Shown piece by piece: positions 1 to 6,679 of a stretch of 64,000 nt of DNA; position 1 is the stretch's first letter; each line of letters starts with the position of its first letter. The position numbers and the translations under genes were made by a program. The notes beneath the pieces are model-generated. The model saw nothing but the letters and a program-made list of their open reading frames with translations. It had not been told where the DNA came from and did not search any database. This stretch comes from Bin22 sp034428635 (GTDB lineage: Bacteria; Chloroflexota; Dehalococcoidia; Lucifugimonadales; UBA3495), in contig DAOUHR010000156.1 in assembly GCA_034428635.1 (NCBI GenBank), forward strand, positions 1 through 64,000, in the 5' to 3' direction.

Positions 1-96
1 GGCGGGTAAAGGACGGTGGTCAAAAATAGTGCCGCCATTGACCTAACGGTCGTCTCCAATGCGGGGAACAGGACAAATTTACCGCCGATTACAAAC

Positions 97-102
97 TATA
101 AT
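97..102 (+). promoter_or_regulatory. -10 box (TATAAT) before the small zinc-site gene
   Basis: A perfect TATAAT lies 24 bases before the ATG at 126. No convincing -35 hexamer is seen at 16-18 bases upstream. An SD-like GGAGG sits at 113-117 inside the palindrome CCTCCGGAGG, 8 bases before the start codon. Confidence 0.4.
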
Positions 103-125
103 CGGAAGCCTCCGGAGGTTTCAGG

Positions 126-392
126 ATGATTCAGGACCGTGAAGTACAGGACTTGTGGGGTGCGGTTGAGGAAATCCGGAGACGGGTAGAGACACTGGAG
201 GGCTCGCCAACTGATGAGGCGAGCGAATCCCCCTACGTGGCCAGCGCCACCTCCAACCGCAAAACTTTCCATCTCCGCGGCTGCAAATTCACTCGGGGGT
301 TCATGAAGGTCGCGGACGGCTATAGCGAGTACCATACCCACGATGAAGCCGTTGCCGCCGGGTTTGTCCCCTGCAAAAACTGCGGAGCATGA
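126..392 (+). CDS. Small protein with Ada-type zinc-site motif
   Basis: An 88-residue protein. Residues 1-26 look like a short charged helix. Residues 37-88 resemble the zinc-binding fold seen at the N-terminus of Ada and in many small nuclease-associated domains: a K-x-F-H-L-x-G-C segment (Cys53), then the end P-C-K-N-C-G (Cys83, Cys86). Three cysteines and the histidines near 49 and 70 could make one zinc site. The function is unknown; the motif is often used for DNA contact or stability, so a regulatory or DNA-associated role is only a guess. The ATG at 126 follows a well-placed GGAGG. It stands alone ahead of moaC with an 87-base gap. Confidence 0.6.
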   Translation: MIQDREVQDLWGAVEEIRRRVETLEGSPTDEASESPYVASATSNRKTFHLRGCKFTRGFMKVADGYSEYHTHDEAVAAGFVPCKNCGA

Positions 393-479
393 CCCGGTAG
401 CTTACGGGGACTTGTCGCAGTTTACTATAGCCCTCAGAATCAGGCTTATTAGCGTTAGCGAATAGCGAGGAGCGCTTTC

Positions 480-992
480 ATGGTCGAGACCAGCGGACAA
501 CCAATGACTCCCGCAGCCACCACTTTGACTCACCTGGACGACCAGGGAAGAGCGAAGATGGTTGACGTGGGCTGGAAGCCGGTTACCGACCGGGAAGCTG
601 TGGCTCGTGGCTCGGTGCGCATGCAGCCGGAGACTTTACGCTTGATTGTTGAGGGACAGGTGAAAAAGGGCGACGTCTTCACCATCGCCCAGCTGGCAGG
701 AATAATGGGGGCGAAGAAGACCTCCGAACTTATCCCTCTGTGCCATCCCCTGCCGCTGAATAAAGTGGACGTGGAACTGGAAGCAGATGAGGCTACCAAC
801 TCGGTAAACATTACCGCCGTCGCCAGCACCTCGGGCAAGACCGGCGTAGAAATGGAGGCCCTGACGGCGGTTTCCGTGGCGGCCCTCACCATCTATGACA
901 TGTGCAAAGCAGTTGACCGGGGAATGCAGATTGGCTCCATTCGCCTCGCAAGCAAGCGGGGCGGCCAAAGCGGCGACATTACCCTGGAATAG
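480..992 (+). CDS. moaC: Cyclic pyranopterin monophosphate synthase MoaC
   Basis: MoaC converts the MoaA product (3',8-cyclo-7,8-dihydro-GTP) to cyclic pyranopterin monophosphate in the molybdenum cofactor pathway, in the cytoplasm. The 170-residue protein spans the whole family (usual length about 160), with the conserved stretch near the start (D-x-x-G-R-A-K-M-V-D-V), the L-C-H-P-L-P motif around residue 84 and the K-x-G-V-E-M-E-A-L-T block, ending in K-R-G-G-x-S-G-D. The ATG at 480 has GAGGAG 9 bases upstream. A second Met 8 codons later could also serve. No other mo genes are near it, so it is isolated from the rest of the pathway. Confidence 0.95.
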   Translation: MVETSGQPMTPAATTLTHLDDQGRAKMVDVGWKPVTDREAVARGSVRMQPETLRLIVEGQVKKGDVFTIAQLAGIMGAKKTSELIPLCHPLPLNKVDVELEADEATNSVNITAVASTSGKTGVEMEALTAVSVAALTIYDMCKAVDRGMQIGSIRLASKRGGQSGDITLE

Positions 993-1010
993 AAATTCCA
1001 GGCAGGTCTG

Positions 1011-1391
1011 TCACTCTCCTCTCCTCGTCAACTCCCCGGCCAGGATTTGAATGGCGGCGCTGGCATAGGCAATGTATTCCAGAGGGGGCAGGTCCAGTGG
1101 CTGAAACTCCTCAACCTGGTCCGCTTCGGAAATTCCGGCTATGCCAGATATGGCTGTGATGTTAAACCGGCACAGCTGTCCTTCCGGGTCCACCACCACG
1201 CAGCCCAGGTCATTCGTTGACGCCATGGACGGTTCCAATTCCACCGCCTGCACCGAAGTCATACCCAGGAATGAAGGGAATGGCCTTAACCGCCTGGCCA
1301 GTTCCGTAACCACAGCCTCCAGCCGCAGAGCCGCCTCTGCAAGAACGGCCTGGGCTTCCTCTTCCAGTTTGCTGCTATCGTAATTGGTCAT
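1011..1391 (-). CDS. Hypothetical protein, alpha-helical N-terminus
   Basis: A 126-residue acidic protein I do not recognise. Residues 1-40 form a predicted amphipathic helix rich in Glu, Ala and Leu; the middle carries a short beta-like stretch (G-C-V-V-V-D-P-E-G-Q-L-C-R-F) and the end another Ala-rich helix. There is no signal peptide or membrane segment. It converges on moaC with only 18 bases between the stops and is transcribed away from the tRNA gene. The long frame and acidic composition favour a real gene, but no family is evident. Confidence 0.55.
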   Translation of the reverse strand: MTNYDSSKLEEEAQAVLAEAALRLEAVVTELARRLRPFPSFLGMTSVQAVELEPSMASTNDLGCVVVDPEGQLCRFNITAISGIAGISEADQVEEFQPLDLPPLEYIAYASAAIQILAGELTRRGE

Positions 1392-1430
1392 AAGAACGGT
1401 TGCTCAACCATTCCACCGGTCGCATGCCAA

Positions 1431-1460
1431 TTGACAGTTGCACTTTCGCACCTTTAATAT
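1431..1460 (+). promoter_or_regulatory. Promoter for tRNA-Met
   Basis: A perfect TTGACA at 1431-1436 is followed after 18 bases by TAATAT (1455-1460); the overlapping TATAAT at 1458-1463 would give a 21-base spacer. The tRNA begins about 45 bases further on, a normal distance for a stable RNA promoter. Confidence 0.55.
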
Positions 1461-1507
1461 AATTGGCCCAGGCAACACTTGGCGGCTGGTCGGTGTGCCT
1501 GCCCGGT

Positions 1508-1582
1508 GGCGACGTAGCTCAGTGGCAGAGCGGGCGCTTCATAAGCGCTAGGTCGTTGGTTCGAATCCATCCGTCGCCACCA
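1508..1582 (+). tRNA. tRNA-Met (anticodon CAT), CCA encoded
   Basis: A full cloverleaf can be drawn: acceptor GGCGACG with CGTCGCC, D-stem GCTC with GAGC, anticodon stem GGCGC with GCGCT around the loop TTCATAA (anticodon CAT at 34-36), and a T-arm with the loop TTCGAAT. The T-stem has one U-U mismatch. Discriminator A and an encoded CCA follow (1579-1582). The 5' end pairs fully, unlike initiator tRNA, so elongator tRNA-Met is the best call; a lysidine-modified tRNA-Ile2 cannot be excluded by sequence alone (a tilS gene is at 31905). Confidence 0.93.
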
Positions 1583-1662
1583 ATTAGTCTATTTCCACGC
1601 CTTGACCCCCTGACTCCCTTTGCGGCTGCCTCCCTGTACTTAACGCGCTACGGAGACCAGGA

Positions 1663-2001
1663 ATGTCGTCTTTTCTTGCCCCGGGGCTCAATCCGCAGGC
1701 AGCCAGCCAGATATGTATGAACGAATGTCGGGCTATGTGCTGTCGGGGACCGCTGATATTGGAACTGGCAGCCAGCGAAGTGGAGCGCTTCGTGGCAGAA
1801 AGCAGAAGGCTCCAGGTTCAAGCCAAGGTGAGTACGACGTCGGACGGCCAGGGTTGGGTCAAGTTTGCCGACCATCCGGGGGAGATGTGCCCGATGCTGG
1901 ACGCGGCAACCTTTGCCTGCAGGATTTACGAATCCAGACCTCACCGATGCCGCGAATTTCCTGTCCGTTTAACTCCCGGCTGCGCCATATCCGGCGGATG
2001 A
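1663..2001 (+). CDS. YkgJ-type cysteine-cluster protein (UPF0153-like)
   Basis: A 112-residue protein with the cysteine pattern of the putative zinc- or iron-chelating CxxxCxxxCC family (PF03692): C-M-N-E-C-R-A-M-C-C near residues 18-27, then C-P-M-L-D and F-A-C-R-I-Y-E-x-R-P-x-x-C-R-x-F-P, and a last G-C near the C-terminus. The family is thought to bind a metal or Fe-S cluster; its reaction is not known. It starts 80 bases after the tRNA and ends just before a strong bidirectional terminator. The terminal TGA is an ordinary stop: nothing conserved follows it. Confidence 0.75.
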   Translation: MSSFLAPGLNPQAASQICMNECRAMCCRGPLILELAASEVERFVAESRRLQVQAKVSTTSDGQGWVKFADHPGEMCPMLDAATFACRIYESRPHRCREFPVRLTPGCAISGG

Positions 2002-2035
2002 AACATGCAACCCCTTTCCTGGCTCAGAACAAACA

Positions 2036-2063
2036 AAAGGGAACCTGAAATACGGTTCCCTTT
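2036..2063. terminator. Bidirectional terminator
   Basis: AAAGGGAACC (2036-2045) and GGTTCCCTTT (2054-2063) form a perfect 10-bp stem with an 8-base loop. It lies between the convergent ends of the cysteine-cluster gene and the PAC2 gene. Confidence 0.8.
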
Positions 2064-2090
2064 CGCCGCTGCCTTCTACACTCGGGCCTG

Positions 2091-2993
2091 CTACTCTTCG
2101 TTCTCCATCTGCTGGCCCAGCTCGCTGAGGAACCGTTCAATCTCTGGTGAAAGGTTCACTTCCGTTGGCGTCTCCTTGCCGGAAGACTCTTCCTCGTCCT
2201 GTTGGGCGTCGTAGTAGGCCTCCATCTGCTGGATCAGTGTCTTCAACTCCGAATTGCGTTCTACCGCGGAACTCAATTCCCGGTACTGACGCTGCCCCCG
2301 ACGCACCGGCGCCAGGTCGGAAGGGATATTGGGATAGACTGAACTCAGGCACTCAATCATCCTCGAAGTGCCGGTATAGTCCTCCTCCAGTTGCAGGTAC
2401 TGGGGCAGGTGGACCATAAAGTTAATGGTCTCAATGCCCATGCGGTCAATGCCTTCAGATACCAGGTTCATTATGGTTGTAGGCCCCTGGTAATTGCTGC
2501 TGCGCAACTTCAGGTTCGGAACGGGCTTATTCTGCGTTACATCGCCAAGGGAACCCGTTACCAGCAGTGGCCTGGTATGGGGCACCGCGTCGTACATCGC
2601 TCCCAGACGGCAGTATCGCTTTACGCCAAAGTGCTTGACCACTTCCAGTATCGAATCAGTGTAGTCTTCGCTGCCGGCGTGGGGCTCCATCATGTGAAGG
2701 AACAGGTAATCGGGCCCTTCATCCGAAGTAGCGTACCGCAGGTGGCTGTTGGGGATTGTCACCCGTCGTTCGCCCTGCACCAGCCGTATGTTCGGCCGGT
2801 ACCTGGTAAAGTCGAAGAAATTGCCAGGACGGGCCAACTTGCCCAGTTCCTTGGAACCCAGGTAGCGTTCCAGGCGGCTGAGCGTCAGTGTGCCCACGCT
2901 GCCCACGTCCACCCAGGGGCGAATCATGGCAAAAGCGTGGGGTTCCCGCAGCTCAGGTATGGGTTCTACTATTTCGAAAGCTCCTATTTTCAT
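2091..2993 (-). CDS. PAC2 family protein (proteasome assembly chaperone-like)
   Basis: A 300-residue protein of the PAC2 family (PF09754), whose eukaryotic and archaeal members are proteasome assembly chaperones and whose bacterial members are of unknown role, often found in actinobacteria and Chloroflexota. The N-terminus M-K-I-G-A-F-E-I-V-E-P-I-P-E-L-R-E-P-H-A and the W-V-D-V-G-S-V-G block are typical. The C-terminal 60 residues are strongly acidic, with a predicted coiled coil. I start at the ATG at 2993; a TTG at 3035 adds 14 unrelated residues. It diverges from the MFS gene, sharing the 3000-3187 region and its palindrome. Confidence 0.8.
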   Translation of the reverse strand: MKIGAFEIVEPIPELREPHAFAMIRPWVDVGSVGTLTLSRLERYLGSKELGKLARPGNFFDFTRYRPNIRLVQGERRVTIPNSHLRYATSDEGPDYLFLHMMEPHAGSEDYTDSILEVVKHFGVKRYCRLGAMYDAVPHTRPLLVTGSLGDVTQNKPVPNLKLRSSNYQGPTTIMNLVSEGIDRMGIETINFMVHLPQYLQLEEDYTGTSRMIECLSSVYPNIPSDLAPVRRGQRQYRELSSAVERNSELKTLIQQMEAYYDAQQDEEESSGKETPTEVNLSPEIERFLSELGQQMENEE

Positions 2994-3069
2994 ACGTTCA
3001 TATTGCCAGAAAAGGCCCACCAATTCAACCCGCAAGCGCTCTTAAGGCCTGCGGATTCTATACATGCAA

Positions 3070-3085
3070 ATACGAAACTTCGTAT
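3070..3085. promoter_or_regulatory. Operator-like palindrome between divergent genes
   Basis: ATACGAA and TTCGTAT form a perfect 7-bp inverted repeat with a 2-base spacer. It lies in the 194-base gap between the divergent PAC2 (start 2993) and MFS (start 3188) genes, where a dimeric repressor could act on both. No regulator gene lies beside it. Confidence 0.35.
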
Positions 3086-3187
3086 GAATATGGATTCAAC
3101 GCAGGTTTCAGGCAACTGAACCCTGGCCGGTTCAACTTGCCCCGCCCTGATTCCGGGCGTATTCTTTCGTCCATTCCAGGCCTTTCC

Positions 3188-4483
3188 ATGCGCTCATCTC
3201 ATTCCGCCAAAGGACTGCCCCGATTGTCCACTCCGCCACAGTCCGATAGCCGCCGAAGAAGAAGAAGACTGCGATCTCCCTTCGTCAGGATGGCCGTAGC
3301 CCTGCGCTATCCCGACTTCCGCGTGCTGTGGCTGTCCACCGTTTCCAACCAACTGGGCTGGGGAATGCAGCAGGTTCTGCTGGGGTGGCTGGTATTCGAT
3401 ATGACCGGCAATGCGGGAATGGTTGGTGCCATCTTCGCAGCCCGCTCGGCACCCAACCTGATCGTGGGGCTGGTAGCCGGATCCATAACGGATCGTTTCG
3501 ACCGACGGATCATAATGCGCATCTCCTGCGCCATTATGCTGTCTCTCTCGCTCCTCGCCTCCTGGCTGTTTTTCGCCGGACACCTGACCATCTGGCTGCT
3601 GATGCTCATGACCTTCCTGCTGGGGGCGGCCCAGGCTTTCTACATGACCTCACGCCAGGTCTATGTTTACGACATCGTCGGTGGTCACCGGGCTATCAAC
3701 GGCATTGCCCTGGTTTCGCTGGCCCAGTGGATTGGCGGGATAATCGGCTCTCTCGTTACCGGTGCTTTGATTGCCTGGCAGGGTCCGGCGGCGGCATTCC
3801 TGGTCATGGGCCTCACCTACGGCGCCGGCATTGTCATCATGAACTGGCTCCGTCACGCCGGCGGCGCCGCTCCCCTAATGCGCGAACCCATCCTGGAAAA
3901 CCTGGTCAACTACTTCAGGGCGCTGAAGAACAACCGAACAATGCTCAGTCTGATAATCTCCACCGCAGGCGCGGAGATACTGGGTTTTTCCCACCAGGTT
4001 ATGCTGCCTGTCCTGGCAAAGGAGGTGCTGGGGGTAGACGCCTTCGGGCTGGGCTTGCTGACTGCCTTCCGGTTCCTGGGCAGCGCCATCGGCGTGTTCA
4101 CCGTGGCCGCCATGGAACGGGTGCGCCGCAAGGGCGTCCTGCTCCTCTGCATCATCGGTATGTTCGGCGTTGGGGAAATCCTGCTGGGCCAGGCGCCCTT
4201 CTTTTGGGTGGCGGTGGTCTGCGTGATGTTCATCAACCTTCTGGCGTCGTCCACCGACATCCTGCACCATACGCTGCTGCAGTTAAGCGTCAGCAACGAG
4301 CAGCGGGGGCGCGCCATGGGTTCCTGGATTTTCGGTATCGGCATGGCCCCGGTCGGACAACTGGAAGTGGGCTTCCTCGCGGGCGTGACCAGTTCCAGGA
4401 CTGCCTTGTTGGTAAACGGCGCGGCCCTGATCCTGCTGGCGGTCACCATGGGCGCCCTGATGCCTCGGCTGAGGAAGCTCTAG
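3188..4483 (+). CDS. MFS transporter, EntS/MFS_3-type exporter
   Basis: A 431-residue major facilitator with about 12 hydrophobic segments, close in pattern to the enterobactin-exporter (EntS-like, MFS_3) group: R-Y-P-D-F-R-V-L-W-L before helix 1, the G-S-I-T-D-R-F-D-R-R loop between helices 2 and 3 and S-R-Q-V-Y-V-Y-D-I-V after helix 4. It would export a small molecule across the inner membrane; the substrate cannot be told from sequence. The start ATG at 3188 is chosen because the basic Arg-rich leader and the first family residues follow; the open frame extends upstream without similarity. It is followed 72 bases later by a separately promoted oxidoreductase gene. Confidence 0.85.
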   Translation: MRSSHSAKGLPRLSTPPQSDSRRRRRRLRSPFVRMAVALRYPDFRVLWLSTVSNQLGWGMQQVLLGWLVFDMTGNAGMVGAIFAARSAPNLIVGLVAGSITDRFDRRIIMRISCAIMLSLSLLASWLFFAGHLTIWLLMLMTFLLGAAQAFYMTSRQVYVYDIVGGHRAINGIALVSLAQWIGGIIGSLVTGALIAWQGPAAAFLVMGLTYGAGIVIMNWLRHAGGAAPLMREPILENLVNYFRALKNNRTMLSLIISTAGAEILGFSHQVMLPVLAKEVLGVDAFGLGLLTAFRFLGSAIGVFTVAAMERVRRKGVLLLCIIGMFGVGEILLGQAPFFWVAVVCVMFINLLASSTDILHHTLLQLSVSNEQRGRAMGSWIFGIGMAPVGQLEVGFLAGVTSSRTALLVNGAALILLAVTMGALMPRLRKL

Positions 4484-4555
4484 GGCCCTCCCGCCTTTCC
4501 CATTCCTGCCCGATAAACTATAATTTCGCTAACGCAATCCAACAGGAGGCGCGAC

Positions 4556-5749
4556 ATGATTACCAAGTTCGACAGCCTTTACGCCGGCCACGTGGATATG
4601 GACAACGTCGGTTACGGCGGCGTCCCGGTGAACGACCGCTCTTTCTCCGACGAGTACCTGGCCACTGTATTCGACAAGGCCACGGCCATCGCACAGACCA
4701 TGGACCGCATGGGTTACGACACCATGTGGATGGCGGAGCACCACTTCCAGCCCGAAGGCTACGAGTGCATTCCCAACCTCCTGATGCTTAACGTCCACCT
4801 GGCCCACCTGACCAAGAATCTGAAGTTCGGGTGCGGCTTCAACATTGCCCCAATGTGGAATCCCCTGCGGCTGGCCGAGGACTTCGCCACCGCGGACATC
4901 TTGACCAAGGGACGAGTTATCTTCGGCGTCGGTCGCGGCTACCATACCCGCGAGGTGGAGACCTTTGGTTCGCCCCTGCTGGACCAGCCGGCCAACCGGG
5001 ACCTGTTCGAAGAGCAGGTAGAAATAATCCTCAAGTCCTTCAATGAACGCGCTTTCTCCCACCAGGGCAAATACTACACCATACCGCCGCGGGTCCCCTA
5101 CCGGGGTTACGAGCTGGAAGAAATCACCCTGGTGCCCCGCCCGGTTAATTTGCCAGTGGAGACCTGGCAGCCCATCCAGAGCGCCACTCCCCGGGCGCTG
5201 GACTTCATGGCCAAACACGGCATCAGGGGCATGATCGGCGGCGGTGTGTCCGAAGGCGGCGCCATTTACGACGTAATCGCCGCATATCGCGACGCCCAGA
5301 CCCGAGCCGGCAGGGAGGACGTCCAGCTGGGCGAAGACCTGGCCATTGGCTTCCACTTCTTTTTGGCCGACACCCAGGAAGCAGCGATCAAGGAGGCCGC
5401 CAGGTACTACGAGGAAAACCTGAAAATGTTTGGCCCCCTGCGCCTGGTCCGTTCCCTGACCGAGGAGCAGATTGAGGCCATGGGCGATCCCCAGCGCGCT
5501 CCCACCGCCGGCCTGCCTACGATAGAGCGGGCCGTAGAGCGCCAGGGCTTCTTGTGCGGGCCGCCGGAACTAATAATCGAACAGCTCAAGGAACTGGAAG
5601 AGCAGTACCCGGGCCTGGAACGGGTGGGCATGAGCCACCCCGTCGGCACACCCGAGAAAGTGATCCTGGAGCAGTTGGAATGGCTGGCCAGGGATGTAAT
5701 GCCCGCCTTCACCAGCAAGGTTGCGGAACCAGTACCAGCCGACAATTAG
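4556..5749 (+). CDS. LLM-class flavin-dependent oxidoreductase
   Basis: A 397-residue luciferase-like monooxygenase family protein (TIM-barrel, FMN- or F420-dependent). Family marks include M-G-Y-D-T-M-W-M-A-E-H-H-F near residue 60, the G-F-N-I-A-P-M-W-N-P-L-R-L-A-E-D block, the G-R-V-I-F-G-V-G-R-G-Y segment and a C-terminal G-P-P-E-L-I-I-E-Q. It is longer than the short F420 forms and resembles FMN-dependent oxidoreductases acting on organic sulfur or aromatic compounds; the substrate is unknown. TATAAT at 4519-4524 and GGAGG shortly before the ATG mark its own transcription start. A hairpin at 5793-5821 ends it. Confidence 0.88.
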   Translation: MITKFDSLYAGHVDMDNVGYGGVPVNDRSFSDEYLATVFDKATAIAQTMDRMGYDTMWMAEHHFQPEGYECIPNLLMLNVHLAHLTKNLKFGCGFNIAPMWNPLRLAEDFATADILTKGRVIFGVGRGYHTREVETFGSPLLDQPANRDLFEEQVEIILKSFNERAFSHQGKYYTIPPRVPYRGYELEEITLVPRPVNLPVETWQPIQSATPRALDFMAKHGIRGMIGGGVSEGGAIYDVIAAYRDAQTRAGREDVQLGEDLAIGFHFFLADTQEAAIKEAARYYEENLKMFGPLRLVRSLTEEQIEAMGDPQRAPTAGLPTIERAVERQGFLCGPPELIIEQLKELEEQYPGLERVGMSHPVGTPEKVILEQLEWLARDVMPAFTSKVAEPVPADN

Positions 5750-5792
5750 CGGTCCACTGGCCATTGCCTTGTTTGGAACGGAACCCGCCGAG

Positions 5793-5821
5793 GGGACGAC
5801 CGAGAGGAAACCGGTCGTCCC
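5793..5821. terminator. Terminator after the LLM oxidoreductase gene
   Basis: GGGACGACCG (5793-5802) and CGGTCGTCCC (5812-5821) make a perfect 10-bp stem with a 9-base loop, followed by TTC and no long T run. It separates the LLM gene from the thioredoxin-like gene. Confidence 0.65.
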
Positions 5822-5869
5822 TTCATTGCGTACTTGTCGTTAGTTGATAGTGAAAGGAAAGTGTCGGTT

Positions 5870-6574
5870 GTGAATCCCGATCCGCGCCTCGGAATTATGC
5901 GCTGGCTTCCTTTAACGGCGGCGGTCGCTATTATGGTCATAGTTGTAGGGCTCTTCTGGGTTGTATCTACGCCTTCCGCCACTCCGGAAAGCATCGTATC
6001 TGCAGGAGTCACGGAACCCGACCTAGTGCCGCCCCGTCCAGCGGCGACTCCCTATCCCACCCTCACACCCTCGGTCGTAACTCCCGCCGGCACGGACCAG
6101 GCCCCCGACTTTCGGGGCATTGTCCAGTGGATCAACAGCGAACCGCTGGCTATGGAAGAACAGCGGGGCAAGGTGGTCCTCATCGACTTCTGGACCTACA
6201 CTTGAATTAACTGCAAACGCACCCTGCCGTATGTAAGGGAATGGTACAACAAGTACACCGACCGCGGCCTCGTCGTAATAGGTGTTCACTCGCCCGAGTT
6301 CGAATTCGAAAAGATCGAGGAAAATGTCCGCGAAGCCCTGCCCCGGCTGGAGGTCATCTGGCCCGTGGCCATGGACAATGACTTCCGGACCTGGAGGGCC
6401 TACAACAACCGCTACTGGCCCCGAAAGTACCTGATTGACCAGGACGGCATCATCCGCTTCAACCATATTGGCGAAGGCGCTTACCTTGAAACCGAGCTTC
6501 ATATCAGGAACCTGCTGGTTGAGGCGGGCGCCCACGTGTCCGATATCGACGTGGGCGGGATTCAGTCCCGGTGA
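5870..6574 (+). CDS. Probable selenoprotein: membrane-anchored thioredoxin-like (UxxC)
   Basis: One reading frame from the GTG at 5870 to the TGA at 6572-6574 is interrupted only by an in-frame TGA at 6203-6205. Read through, it gives a 234-residue protein: one membrane segment (residues 11-33), a Pro/Thr-rich linker, then a TlpA/DipZ-like thioredoxin fold. The TGA is codon 112 in F-W-T-Y-T-[TGA]-I-N-C, where the paralog at 19637-20857 has F-W-T-Y-T-C-V-N-C. Thus the attacking Cys is replaced by a UGA codon, as in selenoproteins, with the resolving Cys115 kept. The rest of the domain (P-E-F-E-F-E-K, W-P-V-A-M-D-N-D, Y-L-I-D) is intact. Start choice is uncertain: AAGGA precedes GTG 5861 and GTG 5870. 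The alternative is a nonsense mutation of a TGC; selA in this window favours Sec. Confidence 0.78.
6203..6205 (+). other. In-frame TGA, probable selenocysteine codon
   Basis: Codons around it are TAC ACT TGA ATT AAC TGC, that is Y-T-U-I-N-C. The frame is open for 111 codons before and 122 codons after it. It occupies the first Cys position of the redox CxxC motif. Confidence 0.75.
6222..6247 (+). promoter_or_regulatory. Candidate bacterial SECIS hairpin
   Basis: Two alternative short stems lie 16-20 bases after the TGA. CCCT (6222-6225) with AGGG (6236-6239) encloses the 10-base loop GCCGTATGTA, which starts with G; TGCCGT (6225-6230) with ATGGTA (6241-6246) encloses a loop holding GGG. Bacterial SECIS elements sit inside the coding region just downstream of UGA and carry a G in the apical loop, so position and form fit, but the stems are short. 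Confidence 0.4.
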
Positions 6575-6679
6575 CCAGGAGTAACCCCTTTCCAGGGATA
6601 CCCAATGGCCGCTTTCAACAAAAACTGTTAAGCGGTCTTCTTATATTTTAAAATACGAACTTCAGGAGGATCAGCCACC

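Noticed and set aside
1999..2001. TGA of the cysteine-cluster gene as a second Sec codon
   Set aside because: The codons after it show no conserved Cys-type context and run into the terminator; the family normally ends about here.
3328..4791. A 487-codon open frame overlapping the MFS gene
   Set aside because: It runs in another frame on the same strand; its translation is Pro/Arg/His-rich with no family, while the MFS frame has clear membrane segments.
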